Source of the DNA: Metarhizobium sp017305935
GTDB lineage: Bacteria; Pseudomonadota; Alphaproteobacteria; Rhizobiales; Rhizobiaceae
Direction: 5' to 3'
Assembly (NCBI RefSeq): GCF_029601685.1
Contig: NZ_JARRIR010000002.1
Location: 186,001-250,000, forward strand
DNA length: 64,000 nt
The notes under the pieces are model-generated. The model was not told the DNA's origin. It was given only the letters and a program-made list of their open reading frames with translations, and ran no database searches. Made by a program: the position numbers and the translations under genes. Of the stretch, positions 14,819-22,159 are shown piece after piece (position 1 is the first letter of the stretch; each line of letters begins with the position of its first letter).

Positions 14819-16375
14819 TCATTCCATCGGCAGCGCTACGAACCGCAGATCGCCATTGGCACTGGCAATCATCAGGTTGATGTTCCGCCGCCCCTCGGTC
14901 TTCAGTTCCTTGACCTTGTCGGCGACAGCGCCGGGCGAGGTCATGAAGGTCTGGGCCGCCTCGACGATGACTTCGCCCTTCTTCAGCCCTTTCTCCGCCG
15001 CGACCGAGCCGGCCGCAACATCGGTGATCAGGATGCCCTCGACCGATTCGGCGATGCCGAAATTCTTGCGATCGTCGGGCGAGATCGCGCCGAGCGTAAT
15101 GCCGAGCACGCTGGCCGGCGTCTGGTCCTCTTCGCCCGGCGTCGCCTGCTCCTCCTCGTCGCCGTCGTCGTCGGGGGTGGCATCCTCATTGCCTTCGGGG
15201 GCAATGATATCGGGATCGCTGCCGGATTTGGCGTTCGCATCGGCCGTGTCGTCCAGCCGGCCGAGCGTCACCTGCAATGTCTGCTCCTTGCCGTCGCGCA
15301 TGACGACGACCTCGACAGCCTTGCCGACAGGGCTTTCGGCGACGACGCGCAGCAGGTCACGCATTTCGCCGACGTCCTTGCCGTCGAATTTCAGGATGAC
15401 GTCACCGGTCTTGATCGGCCCGTTTTCCACCGGCCCGCCCTTGACGATGCCGGCGACGAGCGCGCCCCGTGCCCGATCGAGGCCAAGGCTTCCGACCAGA
15501 TCGTCGGTGACCGGCTGGATACGCACGCCGAGCCAGCCACGCCGTGTCTCGCCGAATTCGATGAGCTGTTTGACGACGTTCTCGGCCAGTTCCGTCGGCA
15601 CGGCGAAGCCGATGCCGATCGAACCGCCGGAGGGCGAAATGATCGCGGTGTTGATGCCGATCACCTCGCCTTTCATGTTGAACAGCGGACCGCCGGAATT
15701 GCCCTTGTTGATCGCCGCATCCGTCTGGATGAAGTTGTCATAGGGGCCGGCATTGATGTTGCGCCCGCGCGCCGAAATGATGCCGACCGTTACCGAGCCG
15801 CCGAGGCCGAAGGGATTGCCGATCGCCATCACCCAGTCGCCGATGCGCATGACGCGGGAATCGCCGAATTTCACCGCCTTCAGCGGCGCCTTCGGCTCGA
15901 CCTTCAGCACGGACAGGTCGGTCTTGGTATCGGTGCCGACCAGCCGCGCCTTCAGCTTCGAGCCGCTCGGGAACACCACCTCGATATCGTCGGCGCCCTC
16001 GATGACGTGGTTGTTGGTGACGATGAAGCCGGAGGGGTCGATGACGAAGCCGGAGCCAAGCGAATTGACTCGATGCGCGCCGCCGTCGCCTTTCTCGCCC
16101 TTGAAAAAATCGTCGAAGAACTCCTGAAAGGGCGAGCCTTGCGGGATGCGCGGCGCGGGTCCTTCGTCGCCCTTGTCCTTGACGTTTTGCGAGGTGGCGA
16201 TGTTGACGACCGAACCGAGCAGCTGATCGGCAAGATCGGCGACCGAGGCCGGGCCATTGGGCGGCGGCAGGGCTTGCGCGCGCAAAGGCGCGCTGCCCAG
16301 CGATACGGCCAGAAGCGTGGCGGCCGAAAGCAGGGCCATGGTGCGTTTCAGGGGTATCGATGCGGTCAGCGCCAT
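14819..16375 (-). CDS. degP: Do-family periplasmic serine protease DegP/HtrA
   Basis: A 518-residue periplasmic chaperone-protease. Signal peptide: MALTASIPLKRTMALLSAATLLAVSLGSAPLRAQA. Trypsin-like domain with His near 122 (TNNHVIEG), Asp near 152 (TDLSVLK) and Ser near 226 (GNSGGPL). Two PDZ domains follow, separated by an acidic linker of about 45 residues (rich in D/E around EGNEDATPDDDGDEEEQ). The second PDZ starts ASVLGITLGAISPDDRKNFG. ATG 16375 has GAGGAAG five bases upstream, decisive over upstream in-frame starts at 16408 and 16543. It lies downstream of hflKC on the same strand, but a terminator intervenes, so it probably has its own promoter. Confidence 0.95.
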   Translation of the reverse strand: MALTASIPLKRTMALLSAATLLAVSLGSAPLRAQALPPPNGPASVADLADQLLGSVVNIATSQNVKDKGDEGPAPRIPQGSPFQEFFDDFFKGEKGDGGAHRVNSLGSGFVIDPSGFIVTNNHVIEGADDIEVVFPSGSKLKARLVGTDTKTDLSVLKVEPKAPLKAVKFGDSRVMRIGDWVMAIGNPFGLGGSVTVGIISARGRNINAGPYDNFIQTDAAINKGNSGGPLFNMKGEVIGINTAIISPSGGSIGIGFAVPTELAENVVKQLIEFGETRRGWLGVRIQPVTDDLVGSLGLDRARGALVAGIVKGGPVENGPIKTGDVILKFDGKDVGEMRDLLRVVAESPVGKAVEVVVMRDGKEQTLQVTLGRLDDTADANAKSGSDPDIIAPEGNEDATPDDDGDEEEQATPGEEDQTPASVLGITLGAISPDDRKNFGIAESVEGILITDVAAGSVAAEKGLKKGEVIVEAAQTFMTSPGAVADKVKELKTEGRRNINLMIASANGDLRFVALPME

Positions 16376-16492
16376 CAGGCTTCCTCGAATAGTGTCTGTC
16401 TTCAGCATCGCGACAAGGCGCGGCAAAGCGTTAAGATTCCTGCCTGAAACGGCATTGTGCGGCCGGCCGGCATGATTTGCGCACACCATAGT

Positions 16493-16535
16493 GCAATTCC
16501 GGGAAAAGTGCGTAGCGGTTTCCAGCGCCGGCATA
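16493..16535 (-). repeat. Dispersed palindromic repeat, degenerate copy 3
   Basis: Starts GCAATTCCGGGAAAAGTGCG, then TAGCGGTTTCCAGC and ends near GCCGGCATA. It aligns with the reverse complement of the 43382 copy through AGAAGTGCGGAGCGGTTTTCC but has lost end symmetry. It lies between hflC and degP. Confidence 0.5.
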
Positions 16536-16604
16536 CAAAACACCGTGTCCCGCCGGAAATCATCCCCGGTTAAATGGCGTTTTCGGGGCGGCGCGATCCG
16601 TTAC

Positions 16605-16632
16605 GAAAAAGGGGAGCCGAAACCGGCTCCCC
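16605..16632 (-). terminator. Rho-independent terminator after hflC
   Basis: On the minus strand GGGGAGCCGG-TTT-CGGCTCCCC is a near-perfect 9-10 bp stem followed by TTTTT, 17 bases downstream of the hflC stop. Confidence 0.85.
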
Positions 16633-16649
16633 TGAACATATGTCTTCGC

Positions 16650-17588
16650 TCAATTCGCCGGCTGGGCAGCGGCAGGCGCCGGGGGAGCTGGCGGCGCAGG
16701 CTGCGCCGCCGGTCCATCGGCATTCCTGAAGAAGCGGAAGAATTCCGACGTCGGCGACAGCACCAGCGTCGTGTCCTGGCTGGCGAGCGACGCCGCATAG
16801 GCGCTCATCGAGCGATAGAACTCGAAGAAGCCGGGATCGCGGTTGAAGGCCTCGCCGAAGATGCGGTTGCGCTCGGCATCGCCCTGACCTCGCAGGATTT
16901 CGGCATCGCGCTGCGCCTCGGCGATCAGTTCGACCACCTGGCGATCGGCGATGGCGCGACGGCGCTGGCCTTCCTCGTTACCGCGGGCGCGGATCAGCTC
17001 GGCTTCCGCCAGACGCTCGGCCTTCATGCGCTCGTAGGTCTGCTGCGAGACTTCCTGCGTCAGGTCGGTGCGGCGGATGCGGACATCCTCGATTCGCAGG
17101 CCCAGCGATTCGGCATCGGGGCGCAGATCGTCGCCGACCTCGCCCATCATCGAGGCGCGCGCGTCCGAAAGCGCCGCCTCGAAACCGCGCAGACCGTAAA
17201 CCCGGCGCAGCGAAGCGTCGAGACGGGTGCGCAGGCGCGATTCGGCCGCCTCGCGGTCACCCGATACCGTCTCGCGGAAGCGCCGCGCATCGGTGATCTT
17301 GTAGACCACGAAGGCATCGACTTCATAGAACTTGCCGCCCGAGACCTGCACGCGGATATTGTCGAGGTCGAAGCGCAGCGCCTGGTCGGAAAGATACTGC
17401 ACCCGGTCGGCGTCCATGAAGGCGAAGGGCAGCTTGAAATACAGGCCCGGCGCGGTCTTGACGTCCTTGATCTGGCCGAAACGGACGACAATCGCCTGCT
17501 CGCGCTCGTTGACGACGAAAACAGAGGAATAGACGACCAGCAGCAGCGCCACGACGCCGATGAAGATGGCGGGAATACGGTTCGACAT
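16650..17588 (-). CDS. hflC: Protease modulator HflC
   Basis: A 312-residue SPFH/band-7 membrane protein. An N-terminal anchor (IPAIFIGVVALLLVVYSSVFVV) is followed by the band-7 domain (NEREQAIVVRFGQIKDVKTAPGLYFKLPFAFMDADRVQYLSDQALRFD) and a C-terminal coiled region (AEAELIRARGNEEGQRRRAIADRQVVELIAEAQRDAEILRGQGDAE). With HflK it forms the periplasmic complex that restrains FtsH. The ATG at 17588 overlaps the hflK stop by one base (TAATG), so translation is coupled. Confidence 0.95.
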   Translation of the reverse strand: MSNRIPAIFIGVVALLLVVYSSVFVVNEREQAIVVRFGQIKDVKTAPGLYFKLPFAFMDADRVQYLSDQALRFDLDNIRVQVSGGKFYEVDAFVVYKITDARRFRETVSGDREAAESRLRTRLDASLRRVYGLRGFEAALSDARASMMGEVGDDLRPDAESLGLRIEDVRIRRTDLTQEVSQQTYERMKAERLAEAELIRARGNEEGQRRRAIADRQVVELIAEAQRDAEILRGQGDAERNRIFGEAFNRDPGFFEFYRSMSAYAASLASQDTTLVLSPTSEFFRFFRNADGPAAQPAPPAPPAPAAAQPAN

Positions 17589-18682
17589 TACTGCGCCCCC
17601 TTCGCCTGGGTCTGCGAACGGCCAAGCTCGTTCAGCGGCAGATAGGGCACGACGCCCGGCTGCTCGTCGAGGATGACCTTCTTGGAGGCCTTCAGAACGT
17701 TTTCCATGGTTTCGAGGAAGATGCGCTTGCGGGTCACTTCCGGCGCCTTGGAATACTGGTCGTAGATGGCGATGAAACGCTGTGCCTCACCTTCCGCTTC
17801 CTTCACCACGCGGTCCTTGTAGGCGGCGGCTTCTTCGCGATTCTGCGCCGCCTGGCCGCGAGCCTGGCCGAGCTTCTGGTTGGCATACTGGTTGGCTTCC
17901 TCGACGAAGCGGTCTTCGTCCTGCTCGGCGCGCTGCACTTCGTCGAAGGCATCCGCAACCTCGCGCGGCGGCGCCGCATCCTCGATCGCCACCGCATTGA
18001 CCGAAATGCCGGAACCGTAATGGTCCATGGTCGTCTGGATGGTGTTCTTGACGTCGGCGGCGATCTGCTGACGATTGTCGCGGAAGATGTCCTGCGCCGG
18101 GCGCCGGCCGACCACCTCGCGCATGGCGCTTTCGGCAACCTGCTGCAGGGTTTCGGTCGGGCTTTCCAGATTGAAGAGGTAGGCGCGCGGATCGGAAACG
18201 GTGAACAGCACGGAGAACTGCACGTTGACGATGTTCTGGTCGCCCGAAAGCATCAGCCCGGCCGTGGAGGAAGACGATGCCTTGGAGCCGATATTCTGCT
18301 GCTGCTCGGTGACCTTCACGATCTCGACCGTTTCCAGCGGCCAGAAATGGAAGTGCAGGCCGGGCATGGAGATCTCGTCCTTGGGCTTGCCGAAGCGCAA
18401 CTCGACGCCGCGCTCATCCGGCTGCACGGTGTAGATCGACTGGATCAGCCAGAAGACCGCCACCACCAGGAGAATAATCGCCACGACGCCGCCATTGAAA
18501 CCACCGGGAACGACATTCCTGAGCTGGTCCTGACCGCGCCGGATGATGTCTTCCAGATCCGGCGGCCCGCCGTTTCCGCCGCCACCGCCGCGCGGGCGGT
18601 TCGGCCCCTGCCCCCATGGCCCCTGATTATTGCCGCCGCCGCCCCAAGGGCCGCCGCCGCCATTCTGATTGCTCCAGGGCAT
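17588..18682 (-). CDS. hflK: Protease modulator HflK
   Basis: A 364-residue SPFH protein that with HflC modulates FtsH. The first 45 residues are Gly/Asn/Pro-rich (repeats such as GGGGPWGGGG), typical of alphaproteobacterial HflK. One membrane helix near 65-85 (GVVAIILLVVAVFWLIQSIYTV) leads into the band-7 domain (QPDERGVELRFGKPKDEISMPGLHFHFWPLETVEIV). ATG 18682 follows AGAGG at good spacing; the adjacent TTG at 18685 is less likely. It is the first gene of hflKC, separated from folA by 133 bp. Confidence 0.95.
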   Translation of the reverse strand: MPWSNQNGGGGPWGGGGNNQGPWGQGPNRPRGGGGGNGGPPDLEDIIRRGQDQLRNVVPGGFNGGVVAIILLVVAVFWLIQSIYTVQPDERGVELRFGKPKDEISMPGLHFHFWPLETVEIVKVTEQQQNIGSKASSSSTAGLMLSGDQNIVNVQFSVLFTVSDPRAYLFNLESPTETLQQVAESAMREVVGRRPAQDIFRDNRQQIAADVKNTIQTTMDHYGSGISVNAVAIEDAAPPREVADAFDEVQRAEQDEDRFVEEANQYANQKLGQARGQAAQNREEAAAYKDRVVKEAEGEAQRFIAIYDQYSKAPEVTRKRIFLETMENVLKASKKVILDEQPGVVPYLPLNELGRSQTQAKGAQ

Positions 18683-18815
18683 CAAAACCTCTTCTCAAAG
18701 ATTGCACCGCATCGGCCGAGCGGCGATGCGTTTCCCAACCCTTATAGGTACCACGCCAGCGCCTTTCAACGCAGCCACCGGAACTTGGCGGCAATTAACG
18801 GAAAATAGTTGATTT

Positions 18816-19346
18816 TCAAGCGCCGCGCCTTTGATAGACCGCAAAACGGCTGGCATAGGTATCCCGCTCGCCAGCCGGCACGATCTCTTCCGAAACCTTG
18901 TGCCACAAGGCCGGGTCGATTGCGGGAAACCGCGTATCGCCCTCGACCTCGGCCGCGACATGGGTCACGTAGAGCACATCGGCGCTGTCGATCGATTGCG
19001 CATAGATATTGCCGCCGCCGATGATCGCCACCTCCCCAGCCCCGTCGCGCATCGCAAGCGTTCCGCCCCGCTCCAGCGCGGTGGCGATGTCATGCACCAC
19101 CTCGACGCCCTCGAAACGGTAGCCGGGATCGCGGGTGACGACGATGTTCGGTCGGCCCGGCAGCGGACGGCCGATCGATTCCAGCGTCTTGCGGCCCATG
19201 ATGACCGGCTTGCCGAGGGTCAGCGCCTTGAAGCGCTTGAGGTCGGTCGAAAGCTTCCACGGCAGGTCGCCGTCGCGCCCGATGACGCCGTTTTCCGAAA
19301 CGGCGACGACGATGCTGATCTCGGGCCGCTTCTCCGTTCCGCTCAT
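18816..19346 (-). CDS. folA: Dihydrofolate reductase
   Basis: A 176-residue NADPH-dependent enzyme that regenerates tetrahydrofolate after thymidylate synthesis. Signatures: ISIVVAVSENGVIGRDGDLPWKLSTDLKRFKALTLGKPVIMGRKTLESIGRPLPGR, with the catalytic acidic residue and the PWKL motif near 28-31, and the nucleotide site VAIIGGGNIYAQSI near 110. Normal length. The ATG overlaps the thyA stop (ATGA, 19343-19346): a coupled thyA-folA pair acting in one cycle. Confidence 0.97.
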   Translation of the reverse strand: MSGTEKRPEISIVVAVSENGVIGRDGDLPWKLSTDLKRFKALTLGKPVIMGRKTLESIGRPLPGRPNIVVTRDPGYRFEGVEVVHDIATALERGGTLAMRDGAGEVAIIGGGNIYAQSIDSADVLYVTHVAAEVEGDTRFPAIDPALWHKVSEEIVPAGERDTYASRFAVYQRRGA

Positions 19347-20137
19347 ACCGCCACCGGCGCGCGGATAGCGGAATCGGCATGGTAGCCTTCCAGCGTAAAG
19401 TCCTCATAGGTAAAGGAAAACAGATCCTTCACATCCGGATTTATGCGCATCACCGGCAGCTTGTGCGGCTCACGCGAAAGCTGCAGCTTCGCCTGCTCGA
19501 AATGATTGCTGTAGATGTGGGCATCGCCGAAGGTATGGACGAAATCGCCGGGCTTCAGCCCTGTTACCTGCGCCACCATCATCGTCAACAGCGCGTAAGA
19601 CGCGATGTTGAACGGCACGCCGAGGAAGATGTCGGCGGAGCGCTGGTAGAGCTGGCAGGAGAGCTTCCCGTCGGCGACATAGAACTGGAACAGGCAATGG
19701 CAGGGCGGCAGCGCCATCTCGTCGACTTCGGCCGGGTTCCAGGCGGAAACGATGTGGCGGCGCGAATTGGGGTTGGTCTTGATACTTTCCAACAGATTGG
19801 CGATCTGGTCGATCTGGCGCCCGTCCGGGGCCGGCCAGGAACGCCATTGCGCGCCATAGACCGGACCGAGGTCACCGTTCTCGTCGGCCCATTCGTCCCA
19901 GATGGAAACACCGTTTTCCTTGAGATAAGCGATATTGGTGTCGCCCTTCAGGAACCACAGGAGCTCATGGATGATCGAGCGCAGGTGCAGCTTCTTGGTG
20001 GTCAGCACCGGAAAGCCGTCAGCGAGATCGAACCGCATCTGGTATCCGAAGACGGAGCGCGTGCCGGTGCCGGTACGGTCGCCGCGATCGGAACCGTTTT
20101 CCATCACATGCCGGAGGAAATCGAGATATTGCTTCAT
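19343..20137 (-). CDS. thyA: Thymidylate synthase
   Basis: A 264-residue enzyme that methylates dUMP to dTMP using methylene-tetrahydrofolate, yielding dihydrofolate for the next gene's product. The full-length E. coli-type protein is visible: MKQYLDFLRHVMENGSDRGDRTGTGTRSVFGYQMRFDL, the nucleophile in LPPCHCLFQFYV near residue 146, QLYQRSADIFLGVPFNIASYALL, and the closing YHADSAIRAPVAV. It is the upstream gene of the thyA-folA pair. Confidence 0.97.
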   Translation of the reverse strand: MKQYLDFLRHVMENGSDRGDRTGTGTRSVFGYQMRFDLADGFPVLTTKKLHLRSIIHELLWFLKGDTNIAYLKENGVSIWDEWADENGDLGPVYGAQWRSWPAPDGRQIDQIANLLESIKTNPNSRRHIVSAWNPAEVDEMALPPCHCLFQFYVADGKLSCQLYQRSADIFLGVPFNIASYALLTMMVAQVTGLKPGDFVHTFGDAHIYSNHFEQAKLQLSREPHKLPVMRINPDVKDLFSFTYEDFTLEGYHADSAIRAPVAV

Positions 20138-20212
20138 GATTGGCGCGCCGCGTTTCGAGTCTGGGCCGCGAGTTTACTCCCACGCGCCACCCGATCCAAC
20201 CGGTGAATGCCG

Positions 20213-20259
20213 CTATCCCCGGCTTTTGCCGGGAATAGCCTTTCGCCCCTTGAAAGGCT
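20213..20259. terminator. Tandem strong hairpins between the DUF2853 gene and thyA
   Basis: Two stems lie back to back: CTATCCCCGGC-TTTT-GCCGGGAATAG (20213-20238, one mismatch) and AGCCTTTC-GCCCCTT-GAAAGGCT (20237-20259), the latter touching the DUF2853 stop codon. Neither has a long T-run, so they may be a 3'-end stabiliser rather than a strong intrinsic terminator. Confidence 0.5.
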
Positions 20260-20570
20260 CAGAGGGAGTCGAGCTTGCCCAGTTCCTTGGCGACCAGGTA
20301 ATAGAAGGTGACGCGCGACTTGGAACGGTCGCCGGCCATGGCCTTGGCGGTGGCTTCGATGGCCTTGTCGGCGGCGTCGCCACCGACGCCGAGCTTCTTC
20401 TCGCACCACTTTTCCTTGACGCGGGCGAGTTCGGACGGGTCGGAGGCTGAGACCAGCGACGAATCGCGATTGCGCAGGGCGATGCCGAGATGGCGGACGA
20501 TCTTCTGGACCGCCGCCTCGTCGGCGCCAGCGTCGTATTTCTTCACGTCTGCGAGATAGTCGGTCGTCAT
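20259..20570 (-). CDS. DUF2853 family protein
   Basis: A 103-residue protein matching the DUF2853 family, small soluble proteins common in Rhizobiales and some Bacteroidetes: MTTDYLADVKKYDAGADEAAVQKIVRHLGIALRNRDSSLV at the start and KAMAGDRSKSRVTFYYLVAKELGKLDSL at the end. It is predicted helical with no signal peptide or membrane segment. Its function is unknown. It stands between thyA and ssrA and is divergent from ssrA. Confidence 0.88.
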   Translation of the reverse strand: MTTDYLADVKKYDAGADEAAVQKIVRHLGIALRNRDSSLVSASDPSELARVKEKWCEKKLGVGGDAADKAIEATAKAMAGDRSKSRVTFYYLVAKELGKLDSL

Positions 20571-20673
20571 GTCCTGTCCTTCCTCCGTCCGGAGCGCTTG
20601 AGGTTGCTACCGCCGCGAGAATGGGTCAAGCGTCTCGCCCCGTCAAGCACTGACAAAATCATCCTCCGCCCCC

Positions 20674-20702
20674 TTTCATTACCGCTCGGAAAGACCTATA
20701 TG
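20674..20702 (+). promoter_or_regulatory. Possible promoter of ssrA
   Basis: TTTCAT, 17 bases, TATATG. The -10 box is good and the -35 box poor. The position fits a transcript beginning near 20709, upstream of the acceptor piece of the permuted tmRNA. Confidence 0.4.
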
Positions 20703-20708
20703 ACGAGG

Positions 20709-21060
20709 TGCCGGTCTTCGGATCGGCTATGGCAATAAACGGTCGGTGTAATAAACCTATTGGACCCGGGGGCGGTACCCGGCGCCTCCACCAGGAACCG
20801 GCGGCCCCTTTTTCGGGAAGGCCGGCTGCTGATGGGGGCGAAACAGGATCGACAAGGGCGTAAAGATCGAACTTTTGCTCGGCATGATACCGCCGTTATC
20901 GGGTCACAAGTGTAGTTGCAAACGACAACAACGCTAAGGGTTATGCTCTCGCTGCCTAATGGCGGTGCGGGAAACCCGACCTAAGTCCTTACGGTTAGCC
21001 CCGTAAGGCGGGGTCCGAAGGCACCTGGCAACAGAAGCCTTCACCTTCTCTGTCCGCCGG
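20709..21060 (+). ncRNA. ssrA: Two-piece (circularly permuted) tmRNA
   Basis: tmRNA frees stalled ribosomes and tags the nascent peptide for ClpXP. Gene order is permuted as in alphaproteobacteria: the 3' acceptor piece comes first, ending GGCGCCTCCACCA at 20793 with the CCA encoded. An intervening hairpin (about 20794-20833) is processed out, and the coding piece begins GGGGGCGAAACAGGATCGAC at 20834. The GGGGGCG 5' end pairs with CGCCTCC of the acceptor piece. The tag frame at 20918-20959 (GCA AAC GAC ... GCC TAA) encodes ANDNNAKGYALAA, with the LAA degron. Outer ends are approximate. sspB lies immediately downstream. Confidence 0.93.
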
Positions 21061-21163
21061 AAATTATGTATTATGGCCGCAATCGTGCCGAAGGGGTTCC
21101 CCATCGCGGCTCGACATGGCATATAGCCTTGAATTCACGAGGAATACAGAAAGACAGGACAAG

Positions 21164-21664
21164 ATGGGGCAGGACCACATCCGTTACGACATTCTGGCGC
21201 AGGATGCCCTTCGCGGTGTCATCCGCAAGGTTTTGGCCGAAGTGGCTGCGACCGGGCGCCTGCCGGGCGACCATCATTTCTTCATCACCTTTCTGACCGG
21301 CGCGCCGGGCGTGCGCATTTCCCAGCACCTGAAGGCCAAGTATGCCGAGCAGATGACGATCGTCATCCAGCACCAGTTCTGGGACATGAAGGTGACCGAC
21401 GTCGGTTTCGAGATCGGCCTGTCTTTCTCGGACACGCCGGAAAAGCTGGTCATCCCCTACAACGCCATCCGTGGCTTCTATGACCCCTCGGTGAATTTCG
21501 AACTGGAATTCGATGTGCCGCTGGTCGAGGAAGAGGATGCGGGCTCTGCCGAGATCACCGCCTATCCCGTCGCGACGGAAGAAGCCAAGGCCAAGCCCGA
21601 GACGGACGAGGAGAAGAAGCCCGGCTCCGTCGTCTCGCTCGATTCCTTCCGCAAGAAGCAGTAA
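21164..21664 (+). CDS. sspB: SspB, ClpXP adaptor for ssrA-tagged proteins
   Basis: A 166-residue alphaproteobacterial SspB, which binds the ssrA tag and delivers substrates to ClpX. The folded domain covers about residues 1-125 (IRYDILAQDALRGVIRKVLAEV...GDHHFFITFLTGAPGVRISQHLKAKYAEQMTIVIQHQFWDMKV...GLSFSDTPEKLVIPYNAIRGFYDPSVNFELEF). An acidic flexible linker and the C-terminal ClpX-binding tail (VVSLDSFRKKQ) follow. ATG 21164 has AGGACAAG upstream; the upstream in-frame codon at 21116 falls in the ssrA 3' flank. It is directly downstream of ssrA, whose tag it recognises. Confidence 0.95.
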   Translation: MGQDHIRYDILAQDALRGVIRKVLAEVAATGRLPGDHHFFITFLTGAPGVRISQHLKAKYAEQMTIVIQHQFWDMKVTDVGFEIGLSFSDTPEKLVIPYNAIRGFYDPSVNFELEFDVPLVEEEDAGSAEITAYPVATEEAKAKPETDEEKKPGSVVSLDSFRKKQ

Positions 21665-21682
21665 GCGAAAGGCGGGCGTGTC

Positions 21683-21880
21683 TTGGCCGGCGATGTCGTC
21701 AACCTCCGCCAATTCCGCAAGCAGAAGGACCGGCAGGACAAGGACCGGAAAGCCGAGCAGAACCGCCTGCAATACGGCCGCACCAAGGCCGAAAAAAACC
21801 TGACCAATGCCCTGAACGAGAAGGCCGAAAAGCAGCTCGATCAGGGCAGGCTGGAACGGACGCCGCCCGAAGACGATTGA
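21683..21880 (+). CDS. DUF4169 family small basic protein
   Basis: A 65-residue, highly charged protein (MAGDVVNLRQFRKQKDRQDKDRKAEQNRLQYGRTKAEKNL...) matching the DUF4169 family of Rhizobiales/Rhodobacterales. It is predicted as one long charged helix with no signal or membrane segment. The start is a TTG at 21683, with GGCGGG a few bases upstream; no in-frame ATG exists. It lies 18 bp after sspB. Its opening VNLRQFRKQK echoes the SLDSFRKKQ tail of SspB, which could be chance. Function unknown. Confidence 0.8.
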   Translation: MAGDVVNLRQFRKQKDRQDKDRKAEQNRLQYGRTKAEKNLTNALNEKAEKQLDQGRLERTPPEDD

Positions 21881-21934
21881 CCCGGTGGCGCAGGCTTACG
21901 CGTCATCCGCTCCTCCTCGCGGGTCCAATCCCTG

Positions 21935-22159
21935 ATGATCCGAAAACATTCCATCACCCTGCACGGCCACCGCACCAGCTTCACGCTGGAAGATGCGTTC
22001 TGGGACGAGTTGAAAGGCATCGCCGCGACACGACGCATGCCGCTGGCCAGATTGCTTGCCGAAATCGATGACGGCCGCGCCGAGGACAGCAACCTGTCTT
22101 CGGCGCTACGCGTCCATGTGCTGCACTGGCTGAAGCGCCAGGCCCAGGCCGATCACTGA
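21935..22159 (+). CDS. Ribbon-helix-helix domain protein
   Basis: A 74-residue protein of the RHH_4 (PF13467-like) family: RKHSITLHGHRTSFTLEDAFWDELKGIAATRRMPLARLLAEID, a beta strand followed by two helices as in Arc/MetJ-type DNA-binding dimers, then LSSALRVHVLHWLKRQ. It is probably a small transcription regulator. It closes the sspB-DUF4169 cluster. Its 3' end overlaps the convergent AsmA gene by 7 bp, so the two stops (22157-22159 and 22155-22153) interlock. Confidence 0.85.
   Translation: MIRKHSITLHGHRTSFTLEDAFWDELKGIAATRRMPLARLLAEIDDGRAEDSNLSSALRVHVLHWLKRQAQADH

Noticed and set aside
20938..21122. Minus-strand 62-codon frame across ssrA
   Set aside because: It lies on the tmRNA; the tag frame and acceptor ends explain the sequence.
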